A DNA stretch of 64,000 bases from Phytopseudomonas daroniae (GTDB lineage: Bacteria; Pseudomonadota; Gammaproteobacteria; Pseudomonadales; Pseudomonadaceae), in assembly GCF_004327285.1 (NCBI RefSeq), contig NZ_QJUI01000013.1, positions 62,001 to 126,000 on the forward strand, read 5' to 3'. Of the stretch, positions 23,833 through 32,185 are shown piece after piece. Position 1 is the first letter of the stretch. Each line of letters begins with the position of its first letter. Under the pieces are notes generated by a model. The model was given only the letters and a program-made list of their open reading frames with translations. It searched no databases and had not been told where the DNA came from. A program made the translations under genes and the position numbers.

Positions 23833-24770
23833 GGCCGGTCGCTACTGCCTTGTTCGCTACGCAACTCCTCCAGCAGCAGCCGGGCGGGCGCCGATAGCGG
23901 TGAGCCGTGGCGGCTGATCACGCCGTAGGGCTCGCTACGCAAGACCAGGGAAAGATCCAGGCACGCCAGCCTGCCGAAGCGCGTTGCCGATTGCGCTGTT
24001 TCCCGCGGCATCAGGGCGACCAGGTTCGGGTCTTCCTGCAGCAGCATCAGGGTGGCGAAGGTCGACGCCGTTTCCAGCGGGTAGCGTGGAAACTCCAGAC
24101 CGGCTTCGCTGAACTCCCGCTCCAGCACCAGGCGCATCGGCATGTTCGCCGGGTAGACCACCCAGCTGTAGGGCGCCAGTTGCGCCAGGTTCAGCCCCTG
24201 GCTGCCAGCCATTGGGTGCTCCGGGTTGGCCACCACCTTCAGCTGTTCCTGATGCAGGCTCAGGCAATCATAGGCATCCGGCCTGCGGCTGACACTGGTT
24301 CGGCAGATCGCCAGATCCAGGCGGCCCTCGTCGATCAGACTGAGCAGGCGCGCGCTGGTGTCCTCGACGATTTCCACCGACAGCTCCGGCTGTTTGCTGC
24401 GCAGGCGCGTCAGGCTGCGCATCAGCAGCGGCACCGCGCCCATGATCACGCCGACCACCAGACGGCCACCCTGGCCCTGGAGAATCCCCAGCATCTCCTC
24501 ACGCAAATGCGCCAGATCGCTATGGATCAGCCGTGCGTAGCGAATCGCGCAGCGCCCCAGGTCATTGGCCTCCAGGCCCTGGCTGGTGCGGGTGAACAGG
24601 CGCATGCCGAACGCCGACTCGATCTCGTTGAGGGCCTTGGTCGCTCCCGGCTGGCTGATCGCAACGGCCTCTGCGGCCTTGTGCAGCGAACCCTGTTCGT
24701 CGAGGGCGATAAGCAGGCGCAGCTGTTTCAGGCGCAGTCGGGAAACCAGGGCGGGCAGGGACGCGATCAT
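23829..24770 (-). CDS. LysR-family transcriptional regulator
   Basis: A 313-residue regulator with the N-terminal helix-turn-helix LRLLIALDEQGSLHKAAEAVAISQPGATKAL, followed by the typical linker helix and an effector domain beginning GGRLVVGVIMGAVPLL. The ATG at 24770 is preferred; a TTG at 24782 is in frame. It is divergent from the AraD1/KGSADH operon with 115 bases between them, the usual layout for a LysR regulator and its target. The effector is likely a sugar-acid intermediate of that pathway. The final codons run into a palindromic repeat that supplies the stop. Confidence 0.9.
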   Translation of the reverse strand: MIASLPALVSRLRLKQLRLLIALDEQGSLHKAAEAVAISQPGATKALNEIESAFGMRLFTRTSQGLEANDLGRCAIRYARLIHSDLAHLREEMLGILQGQGGRLVVGVIMGAVPLLMRSLTRLRSKQPELSVEIVEDTSARLLSLIDEGRLDLAICRTSVSRRPDAYDCLSLHQEQLKVVANPEHPMAGSQGLNLAQLAPYSWVVYPANMPMRLVLEREFSEAGLEFPRYPLETASTFATLMLLQEDPNLVALMPRETAQSATRFGRLACLDLSLVLRSEPYGVISRHGSPLSAPARLLLEELRSEQGSSDRP

Positions 24771-24885
24771 GGGGATAACCAACAGTTATTGCTTGATCAG
24801 GGCTTGTCATTAGGCAGGCTGGCGCGCAGTTCGTAAAGTCTGTCCTGTACCCCGTGGGCAAACTACTAATAAAGAGAGATAAGCC

Positions 24886-25881
24886 ATGCGACTGATCCAG
24901 TTCGAATCCAGCGAAGGCCGGCGCCAGGTTGGCGTTGTCGAAGGCGATGCCATCCGCACCGTTCTCGGCATCACCAGTACCCGTGAACTGGCGCTGGCGG
25001 CCATTCGTGCCGGACGAAGCCTGCAGGACGAAGTGAACAACCGCGGCACCGAGGCCGGCCCTGCTTATGCCGATCTGCAGGAAGGCGGCCGTATCCTGCC
25101 GCCGCTGGATCATGAGGATCCGGCCCACTGCCTGATCACCGGCACCGGCCTGACCCACCTCGGCAGCGCCTCCACCCGCGACAAGATGCACCAGCAGAAG
25201 GCCCAGGACGAAGCCACCCTGACCGACACCATGCGCATGTTCCGCTGGGGGATCGAGGGCGGCAAGCCGGGCGCTGGCAAGGTCGGTGCGCAGCCGGAGT
25301 GGTTCTACAAGGGCGATGGCGGCATCGTCGTGCGTCCTGGCGCCGACCTGCCGGTGCCGGTGTTCGCCGAGGATGGCGGTGAAGAGCCCGAACTGGTCGG
25401 CCTGTACGTCATCGGTGATGACGGCAAGCCTTACCGCCTCGGCTATGCCCTGGGCAACGAGTTCTCCGACCATGTGCTGGAGCGCCGCAGCTACCTGTAC
25501 CTGGCTCACTCCAAGCTGCGCTTCTGCGCCTATGGCCCGGAACTGCGCGTAGGCCAGTTACCGGCCCACCTGTCCGGTACCAGCCGCATTCGCCGTGGGA
25601 ATGAGGTGCTGTGGGAGAAGGAGTTCCTCAGCGGTGAGGAGAACATGTGCCACAGCCTGGAGAACCTGGAGTTCCACCACTTCAAGTATCAGCAGTTCCT
25701 GCGTCCGGGCGACGTGCATGTGCATTACTTCGGAACCGCTACGCTGTCCTTTGCCGATGGTATCAAGGCTCAGCCCGGCGATACCTTCGAGATCGAAATG
25801 AACGAGTTCGGCGCACCCTTGCGCAATGGGCTGGTGGCGGCCGACGAGCCGCTCGAACCGGGCGGCGTGACTGCCCTGTAA
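24886..25881 (+). CDS. AraD1/GguC-type fumarylacetoacetase-fold protein (putative sugar-acid dehydratase)
   Basis: A 331-residue protein with the FAH-like C-terminal fold. It shows GTGLTHLGSASTRDKMHQQ near residue 87, GYALGNEFSDHVLERRSYLYLAHSKLR near 187 and LEFHHFKYQQFLRPGDVHVHYFGTATLS near 265, with acidic and His residues for the metal site. Members named AraD1/GguC occur in L-arabinose and galactose oxidative pathways and are thought to act on 2-keto-3-deoxy sugar acids. The next gene is 2-oxoglutarate semialdehyde dehydrogenase, the following step. No sugar dehydrogenase, lactonase, aldonate dehydratase or dedicated importer adjoins, so the substrate remains open. Confidence 0.8.
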   Translation: MRLIQFESSEGRRQVGVVEGDAIRTVLGITSTRELALAAIRAGRSLQDEVNNRGTEAGPAYADLQEGGRILPPLDHEDPAHCLITGTGLTHLGSASTRDKMHQQKAQDEATLTDTMRMFRWGIEGGKPGAGKVGAQPEWFYKGDGGIVVRPGADLPVPVFAEDGGEEPELVGLYVIGDDGKPYRLGYALGNEFSDHVLERRSYLYLAHSKLRFCAYGPELRVGQLPAHLSGTSRIRRGNEVLWEKEFLSGEENMCHSLENLEFHHFKYQQFLRPGDVHVHYFGTATLSFADGIKAQPGDTFEIEMNEFGAPLRNGLVAADEPLEPGGVTAL

Positions 25882-25949
25882 ACCATCCATCGTTATCCAT
25901 CCCGGGGGCCTGTTGGCCCCGACTGCGTTCTGACCAGGAGAACATATCC

Positions 25950-27527
25950 ATGTCCACCATCGGCCACAACATCATCGGCGGCGCGTTCAGCGCAGCCGGC
26001 TCCGTCGTTCACAAGAGTCATGACGCCAGCACCGGCGAAGCCCTGTCCTACGACTTCATCCAGGCCACCCCTGAAGAAGTCGACGCTGCCGCCAAAGCCG
26101 CCGCTGCCGCTTACCCCGCTTACCGCAGCCTGCCGGCAGCCAAGCGCGCCGATTTCCTCGACGCCATCGCCGACGAGCTGGATGCCCTGGGTGACGAGTT
26201 CGTCGCCACCGTCTGCCGCGAAACCGCACTGCCCACCGCCCGTATCCAGGGCGAGCGTGGCCGTACCAGCGGCCAGATGCGCCTGTTCGCCAAGGTGCTG
26301 CGCCGTGGCGACTTCTTCGGCGCACGCATCGACCGTGCCCTGCCGGATCGCCAGCCGCTGCCGCGTCCGGATCTGCGTCAGTACCGCATCGGCCTCGGCC
26401 CGGTCGCGGTGTTCGGCGCCAGCAACTTCCCGCTGGCCTTCTCCACCGCCGGTGGCGATACCGCTGCGGCCCTGGCTGCCGGCTGCCCAGTGGTATTCAA
26501 AGCCCACAGCGGCCACATGGCCACCGCCGCCTTCGTTGCCGAAGCCCTGCTGCGCGCCGCCGACAAGACCGGCATGCCCAAGGGTGTGTTCAACATGATC
26601 TACGGCAGTGGCGTCGGTGAGGCGCTGGTCAAGCATCCGTCCATCCAGGCCGTCGGCTTCACCGGTTCGCTGAAAGGCGGTCGCGCCCTGTGCGACATGG
26701 CCGCGGCGCGCCCGCAGCCGATTCCGGTATTCGCCGAGATGAGCAGCATCAACCCGGTCATCCTGCTGCCCGAAGCCATCAAGGCCCGTGGCGAGAAAAT
26801 CGCCGGCGAGCTGGCTGGTTCGGTGGTCATGGGATGTGGTCAGTTCTGTACCAACCCAGGCCTGGTGATCGGTGTCCGTTCGCCTGAGTTCAGCGCCTTC
26901 CTGGAAAGCTTCACCGCCAAGATGGCCGAGCAACAACCGCAAACCATGCTCAACACCGGCACCCTGAAGAGCTACGTGAAAGGCCTGGAAGCGCTCAACG
27001 CGCATGCCGGCATCACTCACCTGACCGGCGCCAGGCAGGAAGGCAACCAGGCTCGCCCGCAACTGTTCAAGGCCGACGTCAGCCTGCTGCTGAACGGCGA
27101 CGAGTTGCTGCAGGAAGAAGTCTTCGGCCCGACCACCATCGTCGTCGAAGTGGCCGACAAGGCCGAGCTGCTGGCGGCCATCAACGGCCTGCACGGTCAA
27201 CTGACCGCCACCCTGCTTACCGAGCCGGGCGACCTGGCTGGTAGCGAAGAGCTGTTCGCGCTGCTCGAGCAGAAGGTCGGTCGTGTACTGTTCAACGGCT
27301 ACCCGACCGGCGTGGAAGTCTGCGACGCCATGGTGCATGGTGGCCCGTACCCGGCGACCTCCGATGCCCGTGGCACCTCGGTGGGCACCTTGGCCATCGA
27401 CCGCTTCCTGCGCCCGGTGTGCTACCAGAACTGCCCGGACGCTCTGCTGCCCGACGCGCTGAAGAACGCCAACCCGCTGGGCATCGCCCGTCTGGTGGAT
27501 GGTGCCAGCAGCCGCGACGCGCTGTAA
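25950..27527 (+). CDS. 2-oxoglutarate semialdehyde dehydrogenase (KGSADH), aldehyde dehydrogenase family
   Basis: A 525-residue NAD(P)-dependent dehydrogenase that oxidises 2-oxoglutarate semialdehyde to 2-oxoglutarate, feeding pentonate, hexarate or hydroxyproline carbon into the TCA cycle. FGASNFPLAFSTAGGDTAAALAAGCPV near residue 155 is the KGSADH version of the cofactor motif. The catalytic cysteine is Cys300 in MGCGQFCTNPG, and the conserved Glu is in VFAEMSSINPV. The length and the HNIIGG N-terminus fit the longer KGSADH-type group. AGGAG precedes the ATG. It forms an operon with the AraD1-like gene 68 bases upstream. Confidence 0.88.
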   Translation: MSTIGHNIIGGAFSAAGSVVHKSHDASTGEALSYDFIQATPEEVDAAAKAAAAAYPAYRSLPAAKRADFLDAIADELDALGDEFVATVCRETALPTARIQGERGRTSGQMRLFAKVLRRGDFFGARIDRALPDRQPLPRPDLRQYRIGLGPVAVFGASNFPLAFSTAGGDTAAALAAGCPVVFKAHSGHMATAAFVAEALLRAADKTGMPKGVFNMIYGSGVGEALVKHPSIQAVGFTGSLKGGRALCDMAAARPQPIPVFAEMSSINPVILLPEAIKARGEKIAGELAGSVVMGCGQFCTNPGLVIGVRSPEFSAFLESFTAKMAEQQPQTMLNTGTLKSYVKGLEALNAHAGITHLTGARQEGNQARPQLFKADVSLLLNGDELLQEEVFGPTTIVVEVADKAELLAAINGLHGQLTATLLTEPGDLAGSEELFALLEQKVGRVLFNGYPTGVEVCDAMVHGGPYPATSDARGTSVGTLAIDRFLRPVCYQNCPDALLPDALKNANPLGIARLVDGASSRDAL

Positions 27528-27547
27528 GCGCCGAAGCAATCACGCCT

Positions 27548-27608
27548 GTAGGAGCCGGCAAGCCGGCGATGCAATCGAGACGAGGCTCGCTGGCAAGCCG
27601 GCTCCTAC
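27548..27608. repeat. REP element (inverted pair)
   Basis: GTAGGAGCCGGCAAGCCGG at the left and its inverted counterpart CCGGCTCCTAC at the right enclose a short spacer. This is the classical Pseudomonas REP unit found 3' of genes; it may stabilise the KGSADH mRNA or serve as a terminator. Confidence 0.88.
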
Positions 27609-27649
27609 GAAAGCGTGCTCTATCGGCCGGCAGGCGCGGTTCTATGCAG

Positions 27650-27762
27650 CTCGCAGCTGCTGTCCCTGATCTTTGCCGGTGTTCACCCACGCACTCCCGT
27701 GATGCGGATTTCCGTTTCCGAGCTGGGCAGTTCGTCCGCCTCGGTGTGGGCTGGCACACCTA
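27650..27762 (+). pseudogene. Fragment of an fpr (ferredoxin-NADP reductase) gene
   Basis: The frame around 27699-27755 reads RDADFRFRAGQFVRLGV, nearly identical to RDAGFRFRAGQFVRLGV of the intact fpr at 35656. Similarity at DNA level extends left with small indels (CTGATC...GTTCACCC against CTGACC...GTTCACCC). No start, no cofactor domain and no continuation are present, so it is a remnant. Position: left flank of the 28-35.5 kb catabolic cluster; intact fpr is at its right flank. Confidence 0.8.
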
Positions 27763-27974
27763 CCCGCAAGGTATCAGCTGTCTGATCGATGGCAGAAGTA
27801 GCAACGAAGCGTGGTGAAACGCCGCGTTTAACCATCCGCTACCGCTCGGATCGTCCGTACGCTAGTTGGAGTGAAGGTCATCGTGACAGCTACGTCACGC
27901 CTATTTGCAAGAGCCCGCCTTCGGCCATCATGCCGGAATTTCCCTTAGCCCCCTCTGGCGCCGAGATGGAACGG

Positions 27975-28030
27975 TTGACAATCCGTGCGCTCAATGCAAA
28001 TATCCGTACGGTGTACGGCTTGACCGTACG
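27975..28030 (+). promoter_or_regulatory. Putative promoter and operator of the TRAP/CoA-transferase operon
   Basis: TTGACA at 27975-27980 is a perfect -35; the poor -10 candidate AAATAT is 17 bases further. Directly downstream CGTACGGT (28005-28012) and ACCGTACG (28023-28030) form a perfect 8-base inverted repeat with a 10-base spacer. An inverted repeat over the transcription start is where a repressor of the IclR type, encoded in this operon, would bind. This is an inference from position and symmetry. Confidence 0.5.
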
Positions 28031-28090
28031 AAGAGCGAAGTGTATCGGCACTACACGATCCGAACCAATAATAAGTACAAGGAAAACGCC

Positions 28091-29101
28091 ATGAAACTGA
28101 AGAAACTCTTCACCGCGCTGGGCACGGCCGCCTGCATCGGCCTGTTCGGTAGCCACACCGTACTGGCTGCCGAACGCGTCAATCTTGTCTTCACCGCGGG
28201 TACCGAATCCAACCGCGACGGTCTCTACTACAACGCCCTCGACCTACTGGACAAGGAGTTGCAGAAGCAGACTGACGGCCAGGTCAAGCTGCGCATCTAC
28301 CCCAACCAGCAACTGGGCAATGAACTGAGCATGATCGAAGGCCTGCGCAACGGCTCGCTGGACATCGCGGTAGTCGGCGGCGGCAACTTCGCCTCTTTCG
28401 TGCCCCAGTTCCAGTTGTTCAGCGTGCCCTACATCTTTGAAAGCTATGAAACCTATCGCAAGGGCATGGCCCCGGACAGCGCTCTGTGGCAGCAAATGCA
28501 GGAGGTCGTCAGCAACGCTCAGCTCGGCCTGCAACTGATGGCGCCGAGCACCGTTGGCAGCCGCTGGTTCGCCAACACCAAGGGCGAGGTCACCAGCCCG
28601 GCGGACATGAAATCGTTCGGCATCCGCATGCGCGTACAGGCCAACCCTATCGAGTCGCAGGTGTGGTCCAGCTACGGCGCCCAGCCGATCAACCTGCCCA
28701 TGCCGGAAGTGGTAGCGGCCATGCGCCAAGGCGTAATCCAGGGCGTAGAGAACGCGCCGGACATCCTCTACACCTACAAGCTGCACGAGGTCGCCAAGCA
28801 TCTTTCGCAGACCGACCACTCCTTCTACGTCGCCTTGGTGTTGATGTCGGATCGCGCCCTGAGCAAGGTGCCGGAAGCGCTGAAGCCGGCGGTGCGCACC
28901 GCTTTCAGCGAGGCAGGGCAGCAACTGCTCGATCTCTCCGTGACCTTCCAGGACAAGGCGATCGCCGCCATGCAGGCCGATGGCGCGACCATCGTCCAGG
29001 TCGACAAGGCCGCCTTCCGCGCGCCCCTGGAACCGCTCTACGACAGCGTCGCCAAAGATGTCGGCGCCGAGTCGATGCTCGACACCATCCGCAACCTCTG
29101 A
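28091..29101 (+). CDS. TRAP transporter solute-binding protein (DctP family)
   Basis: First gene of the catabolic operon: 336 residues, signal peptide KLKKLFTALGTAACIGLFG with cleavage after VLA. NLVFTAGTESNRDGLYYNALDLLDKEL starts the mature domain. MKSFGIRMRVQANPIESQVW near residue 175 holds the ligand-binding arginines, and VIQGVENAPDIL near 217 is typical. AAGGAA precedes the ATG. It differs clearly from the binding proteins at 1665 and 16997, so three TRAP specificities are present in this window. The downstream CoA-transferase suggests a carboxylic acid ligand. Confidence 0.9.
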   Translation: MKLKKLFTALGTAACIGLFGSHTVLAAERVNLVFTAGTESNRDGLYYNALDLLDKELQKQTDGQVKLRIYPNQQLGNELSMIEGLRNGSLDIAVVGGGNFASFVPQFQLFSVPYIFESYETYRKGMAPDSALWQQMQEVVSNAQLGLQLMAPSTVGSRWFANTKGEVTSPADMKSFGIRMRVQANPIESQVWSSYGAQPINLPMPEVVAAMRQGVIQGVENAPDILYTYKLHEVAKHLSQTDHSFYVALVLMSDRALSKVPEALKPAVRTAFSEAGQQLLDLSVTFQDKAIAAMQADGATIVQVDKAAFRAPLEPLYDSVAKDVGAESMLDTIRNL

Positions 29102-29154
29102 GCCCGGTGGGCGCCCGCCAACCGGCGCGCCCGCTTTCTACACGGGATACTCCC

Positions 29155-29658
29155 ATGAACAGTCCGTTTGCTGTCTACGGCCGCTTCGTCAAGCTGCTGG
29201 AAACTTGTGCGCTGAACGTCTGCGGCCTACTGCTGGCGATCATGTGCGGCACCTTGCTACTGGAAATCATCTCACGCAGTTTCTTCGGCACATCGTTCAT
29301 TTGGTCTATGGAACTGGCCACCATTTGCTTCATCTGGGTCGCCTTCCTCGGCAGCACCGTGGGCGTACTGCGCCGCGAGCACTTCGTCGTCGACCTGCTT
29401 TTCCACTGGTTTCCGCCGGAGCACCCGGTGTCGCTGCTGCTCGATGCCTTGACCTCGGTGCTGGTGCTGGTTCTCGGCCTCGTCTTCCTGGTGCACGGCC
29501 TCTCGTTCATGGAAAGCGGCATGCACCGCTACTCGTTCTCGCTGGGCATAAAGCAGGGTTACACCATGCTGATCATGCCCTTGTGCGGCGCCCTGTTCAT
29601 CGTCAACGCGCTGCACAATCTGCTGGCTCTAGCCGCAAACAGGAGAATCGCGCCATGA
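29155..29658 (+). CDS. TRAP transporter small permease (DctQ family)
   Basis: A 167-residue membrane protein with four hydrophobic segments and the family arrangement SRSFFGTSFIWSMELATICFIW near residue 41, followed by REHFVVDLL. Its TGA overlaps the ATG of the large permease (ATGA). The ribosome site is weak (GGGA), so coupling to upstream translation may matter. It pairs with DctM to form the transport channel. Confidence 0.88.
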   Translation: MNSPFAVYGRFVKLLETCALNVCGLLLAIMCGTLLLEIISRSFFGTSFIWSMELATICFIWVAFLGSTVGVLRREHFVVDLLFHWFPPEHPVSLLLDALTSVLVLVLGLVFLVHGLSFMESGMHRYSFSLGIKQGYTMLIMPLCGALFIVNALHNLLALAANRRIAP

Positions 29659-30938
29659 GCAACGCATTCCTCATCGCTCTGCTGTTCGGCAGCTTTTCCG
29701 TGCTGCTGGTACTGCGCGTGCCGCTGGCGCTGTGCCTGTCTATCTCTACTCTGCTGGCGATTCATTTTTCCGACATGCCGGTGCAAATGCTGGTCGAGCG
29801 CATGTATTCCTCGCTGGACTACTTCCCGCTACTGGCCATCCCCTTCTTCATCCTCGCCGGCTATCTGATGAATAGGGGCAACATCACCGACCGCTTCATC
29901 GACCTGGCACAGACCATGGTCGGCCACATCAAGGGTGGTCTGGCACAGGTCAACGTCGTGGTGAGCATGATGTTCGCCACGGTTTCCGGTACCGCTACCG
30001 CTGACACTGCCGGCATGGGCTCGATGATGATCCCGGCCATGGTCAAGCGCGGCTACTCGCCCGGCTTCTCGGCGGCGATCACGGCGGCATCCTCGACCAT
30101 GGGTGCGATCATCCCGCCCAGCGTGCTGATGATCGTCTATGGCTCGCTGAGCAATCTGTCGATGACCAAGCTGTTCCTCGCTGGGGTCATCCCCGGGTTC
30201 CTGGTCGGCCTGTCGCAGATGGTGGTGGCCTACTTCATCTCGCGCCACCGCAACTACCCGTGCGAGCCGCGTGCCAGCGGCGTGCAGTTCTTCACCGCGC
30301 TGCGCCGCTGCCTGCTACCGCTGGGCGTGCCGGTGATCATCATCGGTGGCATCCTCTCCGGCAGCTTCACCCCCACCGAAGCCGGTGTGGCGGCGGTGGC
30401 CTACGCTCTGGTGATAATCGTCATGTTGCGCAGCGTGCGCCTGCGCGACTTGCCGGCGATCGCCAAGGAAGCCGCGATCATGGTCTCCCTGCCGGTATTT
30501 GCCATCGCCTCGGCCGTTGCCTTCGGCTGGATGGTGGCCTTCCTCCAGGTGCCCGAGATGGTTGGCGACTTCGTCGCCCACTATGAGCTGAACCAGGTCA
30601 CGGGCCTGCTGTTCATCTTCGCCATTTTCCTGGTCATCGGCTGTTTTCTCGACGGCGTGCCGGCGATGATTATCTTCCTGCCCATCGCCCAGCAGATTGC
30701 CACCACCACTGGCATCGATCCGCTACACATGGCCATGGTCATCGTGATGACCGCCGCGATGGGCCTGATCACGCCGCCATTCGGCCTGTGCATCCTGATC
30801 GCAGGTGCCATCGCCAAGGTGTCGGTGCCGACCATGGTGCGCGAATCGATGGTCTTCGTAATCACCTTTGTCGCTCTGATCTTCGTGCTGATCCTGTTCC
30901 CCGAAATAATCCTCTTTCTGCCCAATCTGCTGACCTGA
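29655..30938 (+). CDS. TRAP transporter large permease (DctM family)
   Basis: A 427-residue membrane protein with about twelve segments and AGGAG as ribosome site. It shows LLAIPFFILAGYLMNRGNI near residue 58, VSGTATADTAGMGSMMIPAM near 112 and AIIPPSVLMIVYGSLSN near 150, which are the conserved DctM blocks. It completes the second full TRAP system of the window. Fifteen bases separate it from the hydratase gene. Confidence 0.92.
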   Translation: MSNAFLIALLFGSFSVLLVLRVPLALCLSISTLLAIHFSDMPVQMLVERMYSSLDYFPLLAIPFFILAGYLMNRGNITDRFIDLAQTMVGHIKGGLAQVNVVVSMMFATVSGTATADTAGMGSMMIPAMVKRGYSPGFSAAITAASSTMGAIIPPSVLMIVYGSLSNLSMTKLFLAGVIPGFLVGLSQMVVAYFISRHRNYPCEPRASGVQFFTALRRCLLPLGVPVIIIGGILSGSFTPTEAGVAAVAYALVIIVMLRSVRLRDLPAIAKEAAIMVSLPVFAIASAVAFGWMVAFLQVPEMVGDFVAHYELNQVTGLLFIFAIFLVIGCFLDGVPAMIIFLPIAQQIATTTGIDPLHMAMVIVMTAAMGLITPPFGLCILIAGAIAKVSVPTMVRESMVFVITFVALIFVLILFPEIILFLPNLLT

Positions 30939-30952
30939 CGCCGGAGCCGACC

Positions 30953-31411
30953 ATGTCCACCGATCCCTTTGCACGCGTAAGTCTGGGTGACGAACGAATC
31001 ATCCAGAAAACCATCTCCGAGTCCGACGTCTACCTGTATGCCGGCATCGTCGGGGACTTTCACCCCAACCACGTCAACGCTCCCTACGCTGAGGAAAAAC
31101 TCGGCGCACGAGTGGTTCACGGAGCCCTGCTACCGGGCTTCGTCTCACGCTGCACAGTCGAATTGCTCGGCGAGCGCCTTTCGCCGCCCGGCTACGCCGC
31201 ACAATCGTTCAGCATCAAATGTGTGGCACCGGTGTTCATCGGCGACACCATCTCGGTTCGGGTGCGCATCACCGATCTCCAGCCCGAGCGGCGTAAGGTC
31301 ATCATGGAAGCCGAAATCAGCAACCAGCACGGCACCCTCTGCGCCTTGGGCGACACTGTGGTGAAGGTGCTCAGGAACAAGCCCGAGACCAGCCAGCGAG
31401 AAATCCAATGA
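30953..31411 (+). CDS. MaoC-like hydratase/dehydratase
   Basis: A 152-residue single hot-dog-fold protein. GIVGDFHPNHVNAPYAEE near residue 30 is the hydratase motif with the catalytic Asp and His, and GARVVHGALLPGFVS follows as in R-specific enoyl-CoA hydratases. It should add water to, or remove it from, a 2-enoyl-CoA. In this operon the substrate may be the CoA thioester made by the CoA-transferase and desaturated by the flavoprotein. Its stop overlaps the regulator start (ATGA). Confidence 0.85.
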   Translation: MSTDPFARVSLGDERIIQKTISESDVYLYAGIVGDFHPNHVNAPYAEEKLGARVVHGALLPGFVSRCTVELLGERLSPPGYAAQSFSIKCVAPVFIGDTISVRVRITDLQPERRKVIMEAEISNQHGTLCALGDTVVKVLRNKPETSQREIQ

Positions 31412-32175
31412 AAGACGACACGGCAAAAACCATCCGCTCGGTGGTGCGCGCGCTCTCGGTACTCAACGTCATCGGTGGGCAATCGAAGGGGATAAGCGCG
31501 ATCAGCAAGGAGCTCGATCTGAGCAAGGGCACTGTGTTCGACCTGATCAAGACCCTGGAGCATATGGACTACGTGATCCAGGATCAGCAGGACGATCGTT
31601 ATCGCCTCGGTCCGGCACTGCTCAGGCTGGCGGTGGACGGCATCGCCAATATCGATATCGTCGAGGTTGCCCGGCCCTACCTGCAGGCGCTCTCCGACGA
31701 GATCGGCGAAGTCGCCCATCTCGGTAAGCGTGAGGGGGTCAACGCCTCTTTTCTGCTCAGAACCACCAGCCGCACGGTCAGCCGCATGCTCGACCTCAAC
31801 TCCCAGGTTGGTGCCCTGTCTCCCTTGCACTGCACCAGCATGGGCAAGGTGTTCCTCGCTTACATGAGCGACGCTGAGGCGGAGCAGTTCCTCGAACGGC
31901 AACTGACCGCCTACACCGACCAGACGATTGTCTCCGAGCAGCGGTTGCAGGAAGAGCGCACACGCATCCGCGAGCGAGGCTATTCGCTGAACATCGGCGA
32001 GTTCGAGGAAGGTGTCTCCAGCATTGCCGTGCCTCTGCGCGATGCCACGGGCAAGGTGGTGGCCGGCATTAACATCGCCATGCCCTCGGTGCGCATGCCC
32101 GAAGAGAGTATCGCGCATTTCTACGCACAACTCAAAGCCACAGCCGAGCGGATCGAAAAAGAACTCGGCGCCTGA
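31408..32175 (+). CDS. IclR-family transcriptional regulator
   Basis: A 255-residue regulator. The N-terminal winged helix reads SVVRALSVLNVIGG, then LSKGTVFDLIKTLEHMDYVIQD. The C-terminal IclR effector domain has SPLHCTSMGKVFLAYM near residue 143 and GYSLNIGEFEEGVSSIAVPL near 190. It lies inside the operon between hydratase and CoA-transferase rather than divergently, and overlaps the hydratase stop by four bases, so it is probably autoregulated with the pathway. The inverted repeat at 28005-28030 is a candidate operator. Confidence 0.92.
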   Translation: MKDDTAKTIRSVVRALSVLNVIGGQSKGISAISKELDLSKGTVFDLIKTLEHMDYVIQDQQDDRYRLGPALLRLAVDGIANIDIVEVARPYLQALSDEIGEVAHLGKREGVNASFLLRTTSRTVSRMLDLNSQVGALSPLHCTSMGKVFLAYMSDAEAEQFLERQLTAYTDQTIVSEQRLQEERTRIRERGYSLNIGEFEEGVSSIAVPLRDATGKVVAGINIAMPSVRMPEESIAHFYAQLKATAERIEKELGA

Positions 32176-32185
32176 GGAACACGTC

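Noticed and set aside
27300..27545. CRISPR or tandem repeat suspected from the GGCAAGCCGG blocks near the KGSADH end
   Set aside because: Only two inverted units with one spacer exist; this is a REP pair.
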